A DNA stretch of 64,000 nt from Rallus limicola (GCA_022605955.1 JAKCOZ010000264.1:248001-312000); one strand, 5' to 3'; shown: positions 37,627-53,100, counted from the first letter of the stretch. Numbers and translations: made by a program. Notes: generated by a model not told the origin, from the letters alone.

Positions 37627-40600
37627 CCTTTTTTTTTTCAAGCCTCAATCTTTGATTGAATTTATTTGACCTTCATCCATCTATGGAAGATGATAATGGT
37701 GATGATCATGATCATGACAAATAAAGTGTAACTATTCAAAAAGAAGCAGCAGGAGAGCTCACTTTGAAAGATTTACTTCAGGCAGTATGTTTCATAGACC
37801 AAGCAGCTGCTCTGCTCCATATACAGTAAGCTTCCAAATATCCCATTGACAATCCTGCTGATGCTCCTCCAGCCTTACCATCCTCCGGGAGGTATACTGT
37901 CCCCATCAGATAAAACACTATATATTTTCCATCATGTTATTTGCTAATGTCTTTGATATCCTGAAGGACAATTCATTGTTTTAATGCACGGTATGGTGTA
38001 ATTCATCATGTAGCAGGAACAATACTAATCACCTTTCCAGTTTGCATCAGCCATCACTCTTCAACCCTTATTGTATCTGAATCAATCTATGCTCATTTAT
38101 ATTAATCATGAGTTGTTTGTATAGAAAAAAAGCCAGTTGAAATTGTGTGCTTAGGTACCATACTGCAGAGAAATAGAGGGACAGTTGAATATTAGAGAAT
38201 ATAAAAAGGGGAAATGAGAAGGATGTTTCTTTTTTTCGGTTTATAAAGCAAATAAATAGATTAAACAAACAGCATATAATCAAAAGCTAGAGAGAAAAAA
38301 AAAATCAGGAAACCTAACACAAAAATGCAGATAAGCTCATTCAAAAGAAATTGAAGAACTTTCAAACTGTCAGAAGATTTAAAAATTCCCTTCTGATTTG
38401 CATTTTTGAAGAACTGCAAGAACACTATGAAATCCTGAATATACCTTTTCAATGATACAGTCTCTAGGGTATTGCTCTGTACCAAGTTCAATGCATTTGT
38501 ACCACGATTTATCAATCTCCTCTTCTAAGCATGCAAACTGAATATTTATTTATTTGCATTTCCATTATTAAGGGTTTCTTACATTATACATCAGCTACTG
38601 GGATTAATGCGGTATTCTATTGCTTATAAGAAAAGGATTAACTTTGACACTCCAGTTTACAATTAAACCTAAATATAAATGCTTTTTACATGTATTTGTT
38701 ACAAAATACATATCCCTTATTTTAAATAGAAAAACAATTTTACATCCAAAATGGTAACATTGAAATTAAGTGTGCAATCAGAAGTGAAGTATATCCTTAA
38801 ATAATTCTCTGACTCATGGATATTACAGTTTTCCATGGACATAATATGTCATAAACTAGTGTATTTTAAAGATGACAGCACAAAATAGCCCTGCATAATA
38901 TTTCATATGAATATTTCCCTAGGCACAGTATAAAACCAGGGTGTAAAAGATGCTATACCATTTAGAATTAACTGCATAAAGAAATTTTTTTCTTTAGCTT
39001 TTAATATTTATTAACCTGTCAACTTGGATGCAAGCCAAGGCTGATTTCCATATTTCTACTAATGACAAAGTTTCCAGTCTTAAAACCTTACAACAGAATA
39101 GTTCATAAAGAGCCATTTCAGTCAACAATAACAGTAATCTAAAAGTACAGTTCAGCTACAACCTTATTTTTTACATCATCAATCCTATGCAAAGGGTCAA
39201 TTCCCCCAGAGCATTCATAAAATCCCTTGTAAGGTTAACACCTGTTAGATATTAAACCAAGGGGAGAATATAAACAATCTTGATATTAAGGCAATATTTA
39301 TCAGTAAACTAGTTTAAAGTACAGCAGAACATTAGCATTAAAATAACCATGGGGAAGAAGAAAGAAAACGCACTATTTTGAGCCAAGTCATGGGCTGACA
39401 TTTTGGTGGCCAGATTTGGTAATGGGGCCACTCTAAGTGCCATGAAGCACACTGAAAAATTCCTAGCACTGCAAGGCTACTGGTTTTGTGCAACGAGTTT
39501 TGTGTCTTTGTTTATTTTCAGTAGTTTTTAACACAAAAAGTAAATAAGAAGCTGTCTCATTGCAGTGGTATGTAAGAAGCTGAAAAAAATACATTGGTAG
39601 CTGCCCTTAAAATGAGGCAAATGAGGTGGTATCACTCTGGCAGGGTGACTGCACTAGACTTGGATCCTAGGCTAAAAGTTTCAGGAAAGCAGTAATAAAG
39701 ACATTTTAGGCACATCAACAGCCTAACCTACGGGTTTCCAGGCATGACGTATGGTATGTATCAGACTGTTAAGAACAGTGGGGTTTTTTTATGAATAGTA
39801 AAAGCAAAATTTCATAAGGGTTCAAATGAAAAAGGCTTGGCCTGAGGAATCATTATTGATAGGAATTGTTGAATGGATAGACAAACCATCAGATTATTAC
39901 AAGATATAAAAATGTCTTTAAAGGATTCATCCATCTGAAACAGGATTGGGAAAAATATTACTGGAGACATTCTTTTTGAGCTGGACATATGTTCAGCAAT
40001 GTGATTTATGAAATAGGAATTCCATCATCGTCTCTATTGTTCTGCTAGCTAAAAGGAAGCCTTTGAAATGGCAGTTTTGTTCTAAAATTAAGATTTATTG
40101 AAGAGATAATCAGAAAGATTAGACTTGTCAATGTCTGCTGGATGTATGGTCTGTGCAACTCATTTTTCATTTTGCCAAACAGTTCTTTAAGCTCATAACA
40201 CTGTTTTTTTCTAAAAAAAAAAAAAAACCCACACCCTTCCTTGCATGAAGCTTATTTCAGAAACTTTTTTAAAGACAATAACAAAACCACCAGATTTCTA
40301 AGATATCAGAAGTAATCCAAGACTCCTAACCATTCTTATGTTGCTTCCAGGAATATAAGGTGGAAAATTTGTGCCTTATTCAGTTTTATTTCTGTTTATT
40401 CCCTTGATCAGTAACTTTATATAAATATACAGGAGAAAACTTGATAAAAGCCTTTGTATTCCTGAAGTACAAAGAAATTCTACTGGTATAACTACTCTTT
40501 GATTCATTGTATTAATTAATAAGTCTAGTCACATAGGAGCAGCCCTGAAACATGCCAGGGAAGTAAATTGCTCCATGTAATAAGTGGTAGGGTATTTACA

Positions 40601-43600
40601 TATCTGTCCAATTTTTCCACTGATCTACAAGCATATTAGTGCTTTACATTATTTTTTTATTTTTCAACTTGCACATAATGCTTTTGCCTGAACATCAGAT
40701 AAAAGCTTAAAGGAAGGCTTGGTGTTTTAAAGGAAGACTCTTTTCTCACTTAGCAACAATTCATCATCCACGCCTAGGGCCTCCTGAAAGGAACTGCAAA
40801 GAAAAGTGTGGATGTTCTGTTTTTTTCACTTGCTTTCTGCTGTCACTTATTTTATTAGCAAGACTACAGGGGACCAATTATAATAAGAATAAACAAGATA
40901 TCTATTTGGGATTTTCATTATTTGACTGTTGAAGCTCCTTTTCCTCTGTTAGAGCTTTTGAGTTGAAAACACCCCATGGTTTTGCCTAAAAACAGGATTT
41001 GGAAACATACTTGGAGTAATGGTATTCACTGGTTCAAAATAAACTCAATCATAATGTTAAAATGAAGTCTCTGGGTTTGTTTCTGCACAACTGCAAGCTT
41101 CAGTATGAATTTCAGTCTGGCTGCACCTAACACTACTTTTAAAAGAATAATTGTAGTGTTGCCCTATTTCAAAGATTTTGCAAAAAAAGAACAGCTTTAG
41201 CCAGTGGTCTGCTGTAGAGCTTTCAGGAGATGCACTTGAATTAAGTAATAGCTGTCCCCCTGTGTCTAGGTCAATGCTGTCAAATTTACAACCTCTGTCA
41301 AATGCAAGGCCAAGTCTTAGCTTTTTTTGGCCTATATGACTTATTTTGTATATCCCCATGGCTTACAGTATTTGCCCTACTATAATAACCTTGGAGAAGA
41401 AGAAAAGAACACACTACAAAGAGAAGATTTTTGACTACACTGTAACTGTTCAGCAATGATTCATTAACATATTTAAGACTTAAGTCTGTTGATTGTTTTG
41501 AATCAGCATGGAGGATCTCTGTGGGTTTTAAAAAAATTTTAAGATGTTGCACTCAGCCTGCCAAAAAAAAAGGAGTTTACACCACTAGCTACCAGCTAGT
41601 GATTGGATATGAAAGTATGGGGAAAGAACCATAAAAATGAACTTGGCCTGAGGAGTCATTATTGATATAATCAGTATTGTTCCTTTAATACGTCAAATAC
41701 AAGATGGATGCAAACCCAAGGTTTCCCCTGCCAGAGTTATTTTTGATGACTGTGATTCCAGCCACAATTTTCTACAAAGTCCAAATATTTAACACCACAT
41801 CTTCAAGATCTCAGGATAAAGGAAACTATTCATACATCTACTCACACTAATTAACACTTACAAGAACTGCAAGGGTCTTTCTGTAAAACTTTGCATTATT
41901 ACTTTCATCTTTGGTTTTGTTTTGTATGAAGTTTTCCTGCCTTTATTGTATATGCTTCCCAAGTTGCTTTGTCTCACAGCTGCCCTGTGTTTCTGTAAGT
42001 CTGTGAAATACTTTCCTTGCCACAGGAAGGAAGGCCAAAGCCCATCAACCTACCTATCATCCAAGTATCGAAAAACAATGACAACATTTGTATCAACTAC
42101 CAATAATCTTGTGAGCAATAGGATGAGTTACCATCCTTATTAAATGCCTTTTCTTATCCCTCATGTGTATTTTATGCTTCTAGGCAAGAGCCCTTCTTCT
42201 CTTTGAAAAAAATGATGAATAGTTGTAGCTGTATGTTTTGGATAAAAGTAGAGCAAGGGTAGCAGTGAGGATGGTTTCATGGATGTGGCCTAGACATCAC
42301 AGTTTTTGAGTATAACTTGATGGGCCTGCTGGTTTTGTGATACTGTGCATGCTAATCTGGGTGTGTTAAGCCTTATGCATACACGGTGTTACCAATGTAG
42401 GTTGCCAATATACATGCTGAAAATTATACAGAAGGAAGATGGCCTTGGGGTATTTCAGCATATTTAGCTGCTGTTTAACTTTGTACTTGCTTGAAAATAG
42501 CTGTTTCTTCCCAGCTTATTACAGTATAATAAAAAATACTATTGTCTTGTACACGCTTCAATACAAACAAGTGTTTCCATGTTATTTATTTTTGTTAAGT
42601 AGACTTCACATTTATATTGCACAGGTAATAGCTCTACATTTGATGAAATGCATAAAAGAGTACAATAATTCTGTTTCAAATGAACATTAATACAATTTCA
42701 TTTCCTTAGAGAATGAAGTGCAAAGAAATTTATGAAGTCTGTTCCAGGTTCAGAAAAAAAAAAAAAATCTTCATTTGATGAATTTATCAGATCTATGATG
42801 ATTAACTGTTGGTGAGATTCTGGCTTAGTGTTGGAACAGAAAGTAAGAAATACACGATTTCACCAAATATCACTTGCTATGTTTATGAATGTGATTAGGG
42901 AGTTAATAGCAATCTTTGATATAATGACACTTGTTTGTGAAGTCCTATCCTTCATGACTGACTAAAACTAGTGGAGAAACAGGAACTTATTGATGAGATT
43001 GATACTAATGTTTCTCAAGAAGATAAGCTGCCAGTCCCACATAAGCAAGCAGAGATTTTTACTAAAGAAGTCTTTCCCAGCGATTAACTTTCTCACAAGC
43101 TGTTATTCTTTCTTAAACTTGGCAGGAGCATGGAAAGGCAGTCACAAGGTCCCCCTTCACCTACATTTTTATAACATGCATTTATGTTGTTTCTTGTCAT
43201 CTAAGTTTGTAACTTCATAAAAAACTCCAATGATTATAGATATTTATGACTAGTAAATTCTTATTATTCACAAATACAAGATACCTAGAAAAATCTAGGC
43301 AAGTTGTACTGTTGACAACAATCCACTGAAGACCTTACCAAAGTAAGTAGAAAGACTCATTAATAAGTTCATTCATCACTCTCCAAAAGGCCCTGAGGTT
43401 AATATTGTGGAGCTGGTTTTCATCATTGGGATTTGCGCATGGTATATGTTGTACAAGTGTTTCTTATCTTTCTCTTTCAGTGCAACAATGAATCCTAGAT
43501 ATAGCTCTTAGAAATCTTTCCAAGTGTCTTAAAGAAGCAAGATTCAAATGGCTAAAATAACTTTTAAAAATATGTACTATACCCTGAGGATATCAGTATG

Positions 43601-46600
43601 ACTGTTGTTCAAATCCATTAGACATATGACAAAACCTGGATTCACATCACCAACACCTTACATAGTATGTGGCCACCTGGGAGATGACCTCTGCCCAATG
43701 AATAACTCACAGTGACCACCTACACCTCTGTCACACAGAAACTCTAAAGAAGAGCAGAAAGCTTAACTTGATATGGATGACATGTGTTGCTCAGCTTTGT
43801 GCCCCTCAGGAAGGATCAGTTGTTCTAAGTTGTTCTAAGGATTTGGAGGTCGAAGACAGCAAAGGCTGCCATATACTGATGGAAAACTAGAAAAAAGAAA
43901 ACTATAATCTAGAGACATAAAGACAGTGAATGCTATTTAATTAATATTGATTAATTAGATATTCAAACCATAAACCTCTCAAGTCCTTTGACTTGTTTTT
44001 GCCAAGCTTCCTGATCTAAGTTTTTCATTTCCATGTTATTCTGTTCACTGAGTTCCCAGTGCTCTACCTGGAAGCCTGTCTGTAGTAGAAGTACTGATTG
44101 AGTCCCCCTTGTTTTATTTAATCCTAATTTATTGGCTAGGAAGAAAGTTTCACATGATCCATATAACAAATATGAAATACTATAGATATAAATTATACTC
44201 TTCCACAATTTTTTCAGTATTTTTTTAAAGAAGGAGACTGGGAGGGTTGAAAGCTCTGTGCTGCCACCAGAATGAGATTTTGCAGTTCATCCTGTAAGAC
44301 TCGATGATAGATATTTTTTACATTGTACTGACCTTTATATGAAAAATTTTAAAGAAATAACCTGAGAAACAACAACAAACTCTATTCATAGTTTGGGCAC
44401 AAGCTAAACATTTGTATTTTGGTAAAGGAATTAAAAAAATGAAAACATTTATTAACTCAGTATTGCTTTGACATGGAGCAGAGCATTTGGTAGTAATGAG
44501 CCATCATAAGTAAATAGAGAGCATTTTGCTCATGTAAGAACTATTTTTTCCTGATATAACTCTTCCAAATTTGTTGGTCTGATGCCTCATATACAGTAGC
44601 AATTAGAACCAGGGGTCTCCAGGAAAATAGCTAATAGATTATGAGCAGTATAATGCTACACCTAATCCTGAAAGCTGAATGAATGACACAAATGGCATGA
44701 ACAGTTCCAGGTAAAGGCTCACTGGGGCAGAGAACTCTGTGAAACATTAAGTTATCCTCCAGTAAGGCAAATTTCACACAGCAATAGGCTCTTAATACTA
44801 TTCCCACTTTATAATCCAAGCCTAGTAGTCTCTCCCCACTGATGAGAAACATTTTGGAATGTTTACAATGCCTAAGAAGTACCATCATGATTGATTAAAC
44901 TGTGACAAAATAAATAAATCTATCTAGTAATTGATTATGCCCTTTTTTCTAATCACCTTTTGGAAGGGGATTAAGGTTATTTATTAAAAAAAAACAAAAA
45001 ACCTTTGTTTCTATATCTGCACATCTCCCCTACTGATATGTAAATCTGTTGACACATTTTTACAAGACACAGGACTGTGGTTTGAGTTTCTACAATGACT
45101 GGATTGCTACAAACTTAATGAATATTGGACCTGGAAGGAGGAGACCCATATATGCATCTCTGATGTAAGAAAAGACAGAAATTCAGAAGTTCTTGACTGT
45201 GGTTTGGATCAGCCAATGGCCATGGAAGCATGTATCTAGCCACAGCACGTAGTCCTCCTAGATGTCATGAAATGATGGAAAACTTGGGCTAACTTTTCTT
45301 AGAAGATTCCGGGGTCAACATTAAAAATCTGTAAGGAATGAGGCATTAGTAATTCTATTACTCACAGAATAATTTGTTTTTATTTTTTTTTTTATTCATG
45401 TACTCAATCGTTCAAAATTGTTACGGAGTTTTTTATTTAAATGTGAGTATTTATTACTAATGTATAGAAAACAAACAAATTCCTGCTGGAATAAGTGGAT
45501 CTGAATAGTGCATTTTCAGAATCACAGAAAAAATAATTTCTGACAGCAAAAAGGGAATTGTATTAAAGGAAGATGTTATTTTCCCAGAAACTAATTCTCC
45601 ATCTCCTTGCCTTGCTGCAGAGCTTCTGACTGTGACCTTTCCCATACCTCCTTCTCCCTAGCTCCTTGCAACAATCTTAACATGTTTGACATGCAAATCT
45701 TTTGAGAGAAATACTACATTTGAGATAATGAGAAATCTTTTGTGCAGCGATTTGGTTTCTTTGCTATTATTACTACTGCTATTACTCTTAGAGCTGCTTC
45801 ATGTTATTTAAGAGCAAAATAAATAATAAAATAATTTCTGGGGAGATGCAACAGCTGGAGGAGGACTGAGAAAAATATTCAGCACTGCATATGAAGTGTT
45901 TTGGTTTTTTTTTTTTTCAAATTATTACACCATTTTTTGTGTGGCTTTAGTGTCAATATATATGGAACATCTATGTACCCAGGAATTCTTCTGCATGCTG
46001 CAATTCTGACTTATTTCATTTCTTCCTTCCAAAATGGTGAGATGCCACCACCTCCCTAATGTGTTCCAGTACAGTCATCCTCATTATCAAAAACAGTATT
46101 TCTGACATAACTGCTAAACTTCCAAGTAGTTGCTTGGGATTTAGAAACACTGCTGTCATTGACTTTAACAAGATTAGGGGGGACTCTATTGCATGCAAAG
46201 ATTTGCCAATTTAGGTGGAACCATTAAACATTAATTACTATAATTGTTAGACTCAAATAAATTAAAGCAATTAAACTAATAATACCATAATGCTTCACCA
46301 GAATTTGATGATACTTACTCGGAAAATACAGTATAGTTAATTGATTTTATTTTGCCCTTCCTTTAAATACTCTTTATACTACAGAATGAAAAGTAAAAAT
46401 TGTAAACTGGCTCTGAAAACACAATCTTCTTCTTAATGTTACAATTCAGTTTTGTGACAGGAATGGGAAAATTGGTGGAGAAAGACTATTAATTTTCAGT
46501 GTGGCTTGAAAAAGGAAATAATGACAAAAAGAACAAATGAGGGGTGAAAAGCCACAGGCGTACAGAATTTAATAAGTAAATGGCAGCCTTTACTCAGATA

Positions 46601-49600
46601 ACTGAGGGAAGAAAGAACTGTAGCCACTAGGAAGTCTGGAATCAAATATTTTGTGTGAAGGGAGAATGTGAATTGTGCAGCAAGAGGCACACGTTTGACT
46701 GCATCACAGAAGGGAGTAATGTGGACTCCAATGCACAGAGATAGCTAGGAAGCATAAAATAGGGCAAATGTCTGTTCGCTTCTGCCTGCTTTTGTCTCTA
46801 ATATCTCTTTCTAATAGCCCATCTGTGGATACCCAAGAAACCTGTAGGTATCTGCTGGAAGCCTTCAGAAGTGGAGAACAAGAAGGCTGCTGTGATTTCT
46901 CAGTGGAAGAGGGATGTGTATGGCACCAAGGAAACCCCAACTATGGAAGGAGACCATGACTGCTGTGCTGTTGGTTTGCTCAGATGTCTGCTGAAAGTAT
47001 CACCATTTTCTAAGTGTTGCTCCTCCAGAAACTTTACACAGGACAGGATTGACTTCTCTGGGACACCAGATGAATATGATTAAGTGCAGCTTCCTGAGCT
47101 TCTGAGTGACAGGACTGGGATTTTCACAAGTGAAGTAGTTAGGAGAAGGTGAGGTCAAAGCAATTTTTCTTGGTCAGCTGCCCAGACATCTGGATGCAGG
47201 TAAAGCCTGCATGTTCAGTTATCACCCAAATAAACTCTCTTTCCTTTGTTTTCTGGGCAGTCCTAGGAAGGCATCTTATCAACATCAGCTCAAAGTTTCC
47301 ATACTCAGTAATCATGCTCACTAGCTTGTAATTCACCACAAATCTCTACCAATACTTGGGGCACTGCTGAATTGCAGCTGGGATTCATAGAGTGTATGAT
47401 GGGATTCATGGGCTACATTGCACGTCATGGCAAAAAGAACTTCTTTTCTGAAATATTCACATTAAATTTGTAGCTAAAACTGGCTGAACAGTAGCTAGAC
47501 TTAAAAGGTTTCATGCTGTGAGAACATACCAAAGCAAATAACTTGCCTATTGATGTTTTGGTTTCAGAGAGACTAGTCATAGAAGTAAATTTGTGCAGGC
47601 TCTTTTACATACATTTAGATCACATTTTTATCTCAATTATCCCATGAGCATTTCTCTCTTCATTCAATATATGTATTGTTCTTAAATAATACTCCTGGTT
47701 ATGAAGCAGAGAAAAAGTAACTGGACAATGAAGCTCTCCACATGCATTTTTTTAATTCACCTAATTTTAAAGTAGCTGACTTCCCTCTTCCTCTATTTTC
47801 AACAAAGAAACAAACAGAAAGTATTGCTCCTGGATTTAAATTTTCTGACACTTTTTATCTTGAGACATTTTTTTTTACAAATGAGTTAAAAGGCCCTCAA
47901 AGGTCTTCTAAAAAAAGTGCTGATGTAGTTCAGTAAGAGCTTTGGCAGGAGGATGCTCTAATTGGTGCAGATGGATAGCTACAAAACTGTCAGTTTAGCC
48001 TCGCAGCAGTCACTAAACAACAGAGTTTATATATGAACTATAGTGGTTCCTCCTAAGTTAGTTTCATTCTGATGTTTATTTCCATTTCTACCCATTTTGT
48101 TTCTCACTGATTAAATTATTTCCCAAATCACCTTGTTTTTTCCATCATTCCTTGTAGTTAAGCACTAGTACCAAATTGCTTTTGCTCAATTTCCATATTA
48201 AATGCAGTAAAATGCAGAAGTACATGCCTCAGAATGTGGCAACCTGAAAACATGTAATTTTCTGTTGTAATGTGGGTTTAAAAACTGTGAAATGTTTCGT
48301 TTTCTTTTTTCTTGCTAGGCAGCTAAATTTGTTCTATTTCTAGTCTGACCTGGTCAGTTCTTAAAGTAATTTCTAAATGTTTAGCTCACAGTAAGAGAAG
48401 TGCTTCATTTTATAATAACTAAGTTTATATTTTTAAGTTCAAAGTAGGACATCTTGGCCTAATTAGGCAATTATTCCAAATATTCTGAGTACAAGTCAAA
48501 TCTACAGTAATAGTGCTGATAAAATTGCACTGAAAACAAAGCAGCTATGCCTTAATTTGGTCTGAAACATAAGTGGAAACTAGCTTCATTATAGATTTTA
48601 ATGCAAGCTCTGATCTCTAAGTAAAAATTCCCAAAGTTTCAGAGCAAGTTAGCTAATTTAAGTTAATCAAATATGTTTAAAATTACTAAAGATTACAGTC
48701 CTTTTGATAGTGTAAGTGCACATGATTTGTTAGAGGCCACTGGGCTCTGTAGGCCACTCATCACCCCATTTTTAGGCTGTTCATTCTCAGTCCTTCTCTA
48801 CCCTGCTTCAAGCCAGAAGGATGTGCCTTCTCCCACTTGGTTATAAACTGCAATACAGGAGCCTTTTAGGGATTTACAGCATCTCTGAACCTTTTATGCA
48901 GACCTTTAACAGCTCACTGATTCCTCTGGATCTATGTTAGGCTTAACAAAAGGAAGCTCTGAGTGTATCTGGGCAGCATAAGCATCAAGCATTTGCTGTG
49001 GTTGACAGTGAAAAGAAATTGTACAGAGAGAGAATCAAGATGGAGAAGGATGAAGAGTTGCCTTAATCCAAGTACCTAAGTTAGAAAAGGAAAATAAGCT
49101 TTCATATTAAATAGGTACTAACTTGTTTAAGGATGTGGTCTTCCTTTAGGCAGTATGCTCCCAGTTCCATCCATTTCTAAACTGAGGTTCACCTGAACCG
49201 ATCCAGGATCCCAAATGTTGTATGCACACTCTATTCATTAATAGCTATATATCTATATAAGTTTTCTATCATGATAGTAGTGGAAGTTAAAAGTTAACAC
49301 AACATTTGCCATTTTCATAAGTGCTGTTTCTAATACCAGAAGGGAAATAAATAAAGATAATTCCTTTCACTGATTCTGCTGACCTTGGGGGTATTTAATA
49401 GATCAGCAACTTTTACAAGTAATAAATATCAGTAAGTGATGGAAACCAAAGAGAACCAAAATCATTGAGTTCCTTAATAAATTGGCTAATAATCATCTGT
49501 TACATTTTAGTACAATGACATTCTTTTAAAAACCACATTTACATTTAGTGTCTATGTTGTGTTGAATCACATTTAAAACACCACATTTCTGTAATTTTTT

Positions 49601-49651
49601 TAAGCATGTCTGCTAAGGTTATCTTAGTTCCTGTTTTGTCTTATGTGTGGT
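37627..49651. other. AT-rich intergenic DNA, no gene recognised
   Basis: Twelve kilobases without a recognisable exon, CR1 3' end or CpG pocket. Visible are poly-A/T runs (for example 40214-40227 and 45909-45919), and a 25-26 base phrase repeated at about 39836 and 41643. Small ORFs near 46700-47080 overlap on both strands and look like chance. Confidence 0.55.
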
Positions 49652-50180
49652 TGTCATGGTTTAACCCAGCAGGTGGCTCAAACAACCCAAGCCATTCACT
49701 TATTCCCCTCCTTGCCCTGCCACAAGTGGGGTGGGGGACAGAATTGAAAAGAAGAAAAAAACAGTTAAAGCTTGTGGGTTGAGGTAAAGACAATTTCATA
49801 GAACAGAAAAAGAAGGCAATAATATTAACAACAACACAGGACAATTGCTTACCAACGAAATACAATGCTCAGCTAGTTTTTGAGCCTAACTACCTCCCAG
49901 ACCTCCTCCCTGTTTCATGCTGAGCATGACATCATATAGTATGGAGAATCTCTTTGGTCAGTTTGGGTCAGCTGTCCCGGCTGTGCCCCCTCCCATCTTC
50001 TTGTGCACCTCCAGCCTTCTCACAGGCCAGGCACTGTGAGAAGCTGAGAAGTCCTTGGCTACCTAGCAGTAACTAAAACATCACTGTGTTATCAACATTA
50101 TTTTCATCTTAAATTCAAACCACAACAGTATACCAGCTACTAGAAAGAAAGATATCTCTCCCTCAACTGAAATCAGGACA
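49652..50180 (-). mobile_element. Solo LTR of an avian endogenous retrovirus, about 530 bp
   Basis: The plus strand starts tgtcatggtttaacccagca and ends ctgaaatcaggaca. On the minus strand it begins TGTCCTGATTTCAGTTGAGG, matching an abundant neoavian LTR family. Landmarks include tgagcatgacatcatatagtatgg and ggtcagtttgggtcagctgt on the plus strand. The minus-strand TATA region (usually TATATAAA next to the gctcag motif) reads gcatgaaac, so the core promoter appears decayed. No internal retroviral sequence flanks it, so it is a solo LTR. No clear target-site duplication is seen (gtggt against atgat). Confidence 0.9.
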
Positions 50181-53100
50181 ATGATGTAAAATGGAGTGCT
50201 TTAAAATACCAAAAGAAATTGTTAAAAATTTAATTTTTTTTATTCCTTTGAACCAGTGTTCTTAAGTTTATCAGGAAGAAAAAACCCAAAAGCATTGCAT
50301 AATTAAAATTCTGTATGTGACTCCTTGGTGGTTTACTTAAGGGAGTAAAAACTCACCAAGCAGCTTTCAGATTTTACATTTCTCTCACAAAGAGAAAGAG
50401 TCATCAAAAACCAATTTTTCACATTTTTTTTTCATCCCCACCTTGGCAGCCACAAGGGATGGAAAACAAACCCTTAGACCTGGCCAGGTATCCAACAGCA
50501 CTTCTTACCCTGCAGTTTCTTAGTTTTCCCTTCTAATAGTGGAAAAGGACAACAACTATCTCCATGCAATTATCAAGTTTGGAGATTTCTTACAGTGACT
50601 TTGGTTTTATATACCTTGTGTAAGGTGCACAAGGCTAATGGAAAAATAATAAATTTCCTATTTATGTTGGGCCCTTGACAAATGATTTTCAGGTTTTCCC
50701 ACAATTTACTAGCTACTCTGGTTTATATCCAGTAGATGGTACAGATGTAGCAAGAAATGTTTTGAATCTTTTTCTTAGCTTTTAGAGTTGAGATTTTTAG
50801 ATTTTAGATTTTTAGACTTTTACAAACCTTCATATTCATGTGTCATGTTTTAAAATTTTTCTGCAATAGTAACCACTCAGAAGGAAATGCTCAAAAGAAA
50901 AATTAAGTTCTTGCTAGTGCTTGAACATTGTGTGCTGAATTACATATAATAGTTTTCTTTTCCCTCACAGAAGGACTTGCTCAGGATAGGACATAATGCA
51001 ATGCAGGAAAAGCAATGGGTGTAGACATTAATGTAGATCTTGATATGGGATGATGCTGTATGGTCACATATCTCTGGCTAACAAAATGCTTTCTCTCATC
51101 TGACCTTCCATTTACTAGGTCAAATAATTACATTTATTTTAAAAAGTATTCAACTTTGGCTTCCTTCACTAATTTCCACCACCAGCAGTTAATTCCATTT
51201 AATGAGGCAGGGAGACAAGAACTCCAAATACATGTAAACTTTTCTCTTTAATTATGTGGTTAAGCTTTGGTTTGAGAGACAGTGACACCTTCACAGAGAT
51301 GTCCGTGTTTTATTCCCTACTCTACAGGATTTTCAGAGGAATGGCCATTTGAAGTGTTAATGGATTCATAAAGAAATTAAATGAGCCATTCTTATCCGAA
51401 ACTTGATTATGCTTCACAGAATCAGAAAAAAGCCGGAATGAGGGTCACATCTGGATAAGTCTAAGCACATCTGGACGTACTTTGCATCAGGACTCACTTA
51501 TAGGGTATGTGGGTCTTATGGAGATATGCATATTTACATGCGTCAGACACAGGTATACAACACATCAAGGCGTAGCTTTCACACGAAAGTCCCACAATCC
51601 TAAATAGCACCCCTTTTATTCCTCCACTGGTCTGAAAACTTTGTTCAATTTATATGCTATCTGCTGCATTTTGGCTATCTGATAATTCTGAAACTGCTTA
51701 AAATCAAGTACAAACCAATAAAATACTTACTGGTTTTTGTCCCCGTCCCCCCATGTCCATGTGTGTGGGTGTGTCCCCCTTTTTTCCCCTTCATTTCATC
51801 ATGATGGTGTGTATATAAATCTATTGAATACTTTTTTCCTACTTTTGTTACCCCCTGTGTGGCTGCATTGCTGAGTTTATAGTTGAGGTAACTTTACAAA
51901 TGTTTATCAGTTCCAATGTTAAAAAAAATGGACTGACTTGTGTGCTTTCAGCTCTCAGAGTTAGAAAATGAGAATTATAACCAGCGATGCTGTGAACCAG
52001 AGAATCAGTGAACTCTAAGCTTTTCTTCGGGCTGAGGAAGCTACACTCATGCTTGTCAAGGAGATTAACGAGAAATCTGATTGAGTCTGGAAGACTATTG
52101 CTGCAGTGGATTACAAGTTTGATCTTCTCTTTTTTCAGGGATAAACAACCTCAAGGGCTAGGACACTGGCACAGAAAAGCAGATAATATCACTGGCTGTG
52201 AGGAAAAAGTGTGGCCATATGGCAGGCCAAATAAATGAAAATAAATGAGTCAAGCAATCCATTCAATGGAAGTATGGTTATGCACTGTTGTACAGAATCG
52301 CTACTTTTATTTTTGTATTTACAGATTAACATGTAGTCTTTCCCAAATCTTTCTATCTGATTTTTTCAGACTGCATATTCTTTGGAAAGGCCAATCTAGT
52401 ATTAGGAGCATGTACTGGATCCTGGAGCTATCATAGTGTGAATATTTAAAAACAAGTCTTTGAATAATCTGATTGGAATAAACACAAGAATAAAAATTTA
52501 CAGTGGCTGGTGGAGTGTGGAATTTCTAAAACTGCACAGTAGACTATATAGTAAGGAGGGAAATTCAGAAGAGTTTAGCAACTGACAAAAGAGATGTATC
52601 CTCTAACTCTGATTTTAAGGCCCATAAGAATATTCAGAGAATAATTACCAAATAGATTTTGTGTAAAAAAATAGAGATTCTCACAATGGGTCACTTCCAT
52701 CTAGACTGTATGTGTTACTGTTTCTTAAATAGGCCATATTCTGGAATATAAAAAGCAAAAACCACAAACAAACAAAAAATGATAAAATAAAGCAGGATTT
52801 CAAAGTTCTCCTCTGTAATGTTTTATTGTATTCAAAAAAGCTATTGAAAGACAAATCATTGTATGTATTTTATGTATACTCACCAGCAAGAATAGGGCCA
52901 CCTTCCTTCCCTAGAATAACACCCAAAAAGTACATCACAGTAACACCCAAAAGCATTAATTTCATTGATAAAACATCTGCTTCAAATGCAGCTTTCTCAC
53001 TTCTTGGTGAATGCTTTCTGAGTAAGATCAAGAAAAGGATTCTGATAGGTTTAACTCTATCCTAAAGCAAGATGATCACTGAATCAGATAAACTACTAAT

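Noticed and set aside
51411..51480. Possible CR1 trace at cacagaatcagaaaaaagcc
   Set aside because: Only the 'cacagaatca' phrase resembles the CR1 tail, and the following bases do not continue the consensus.
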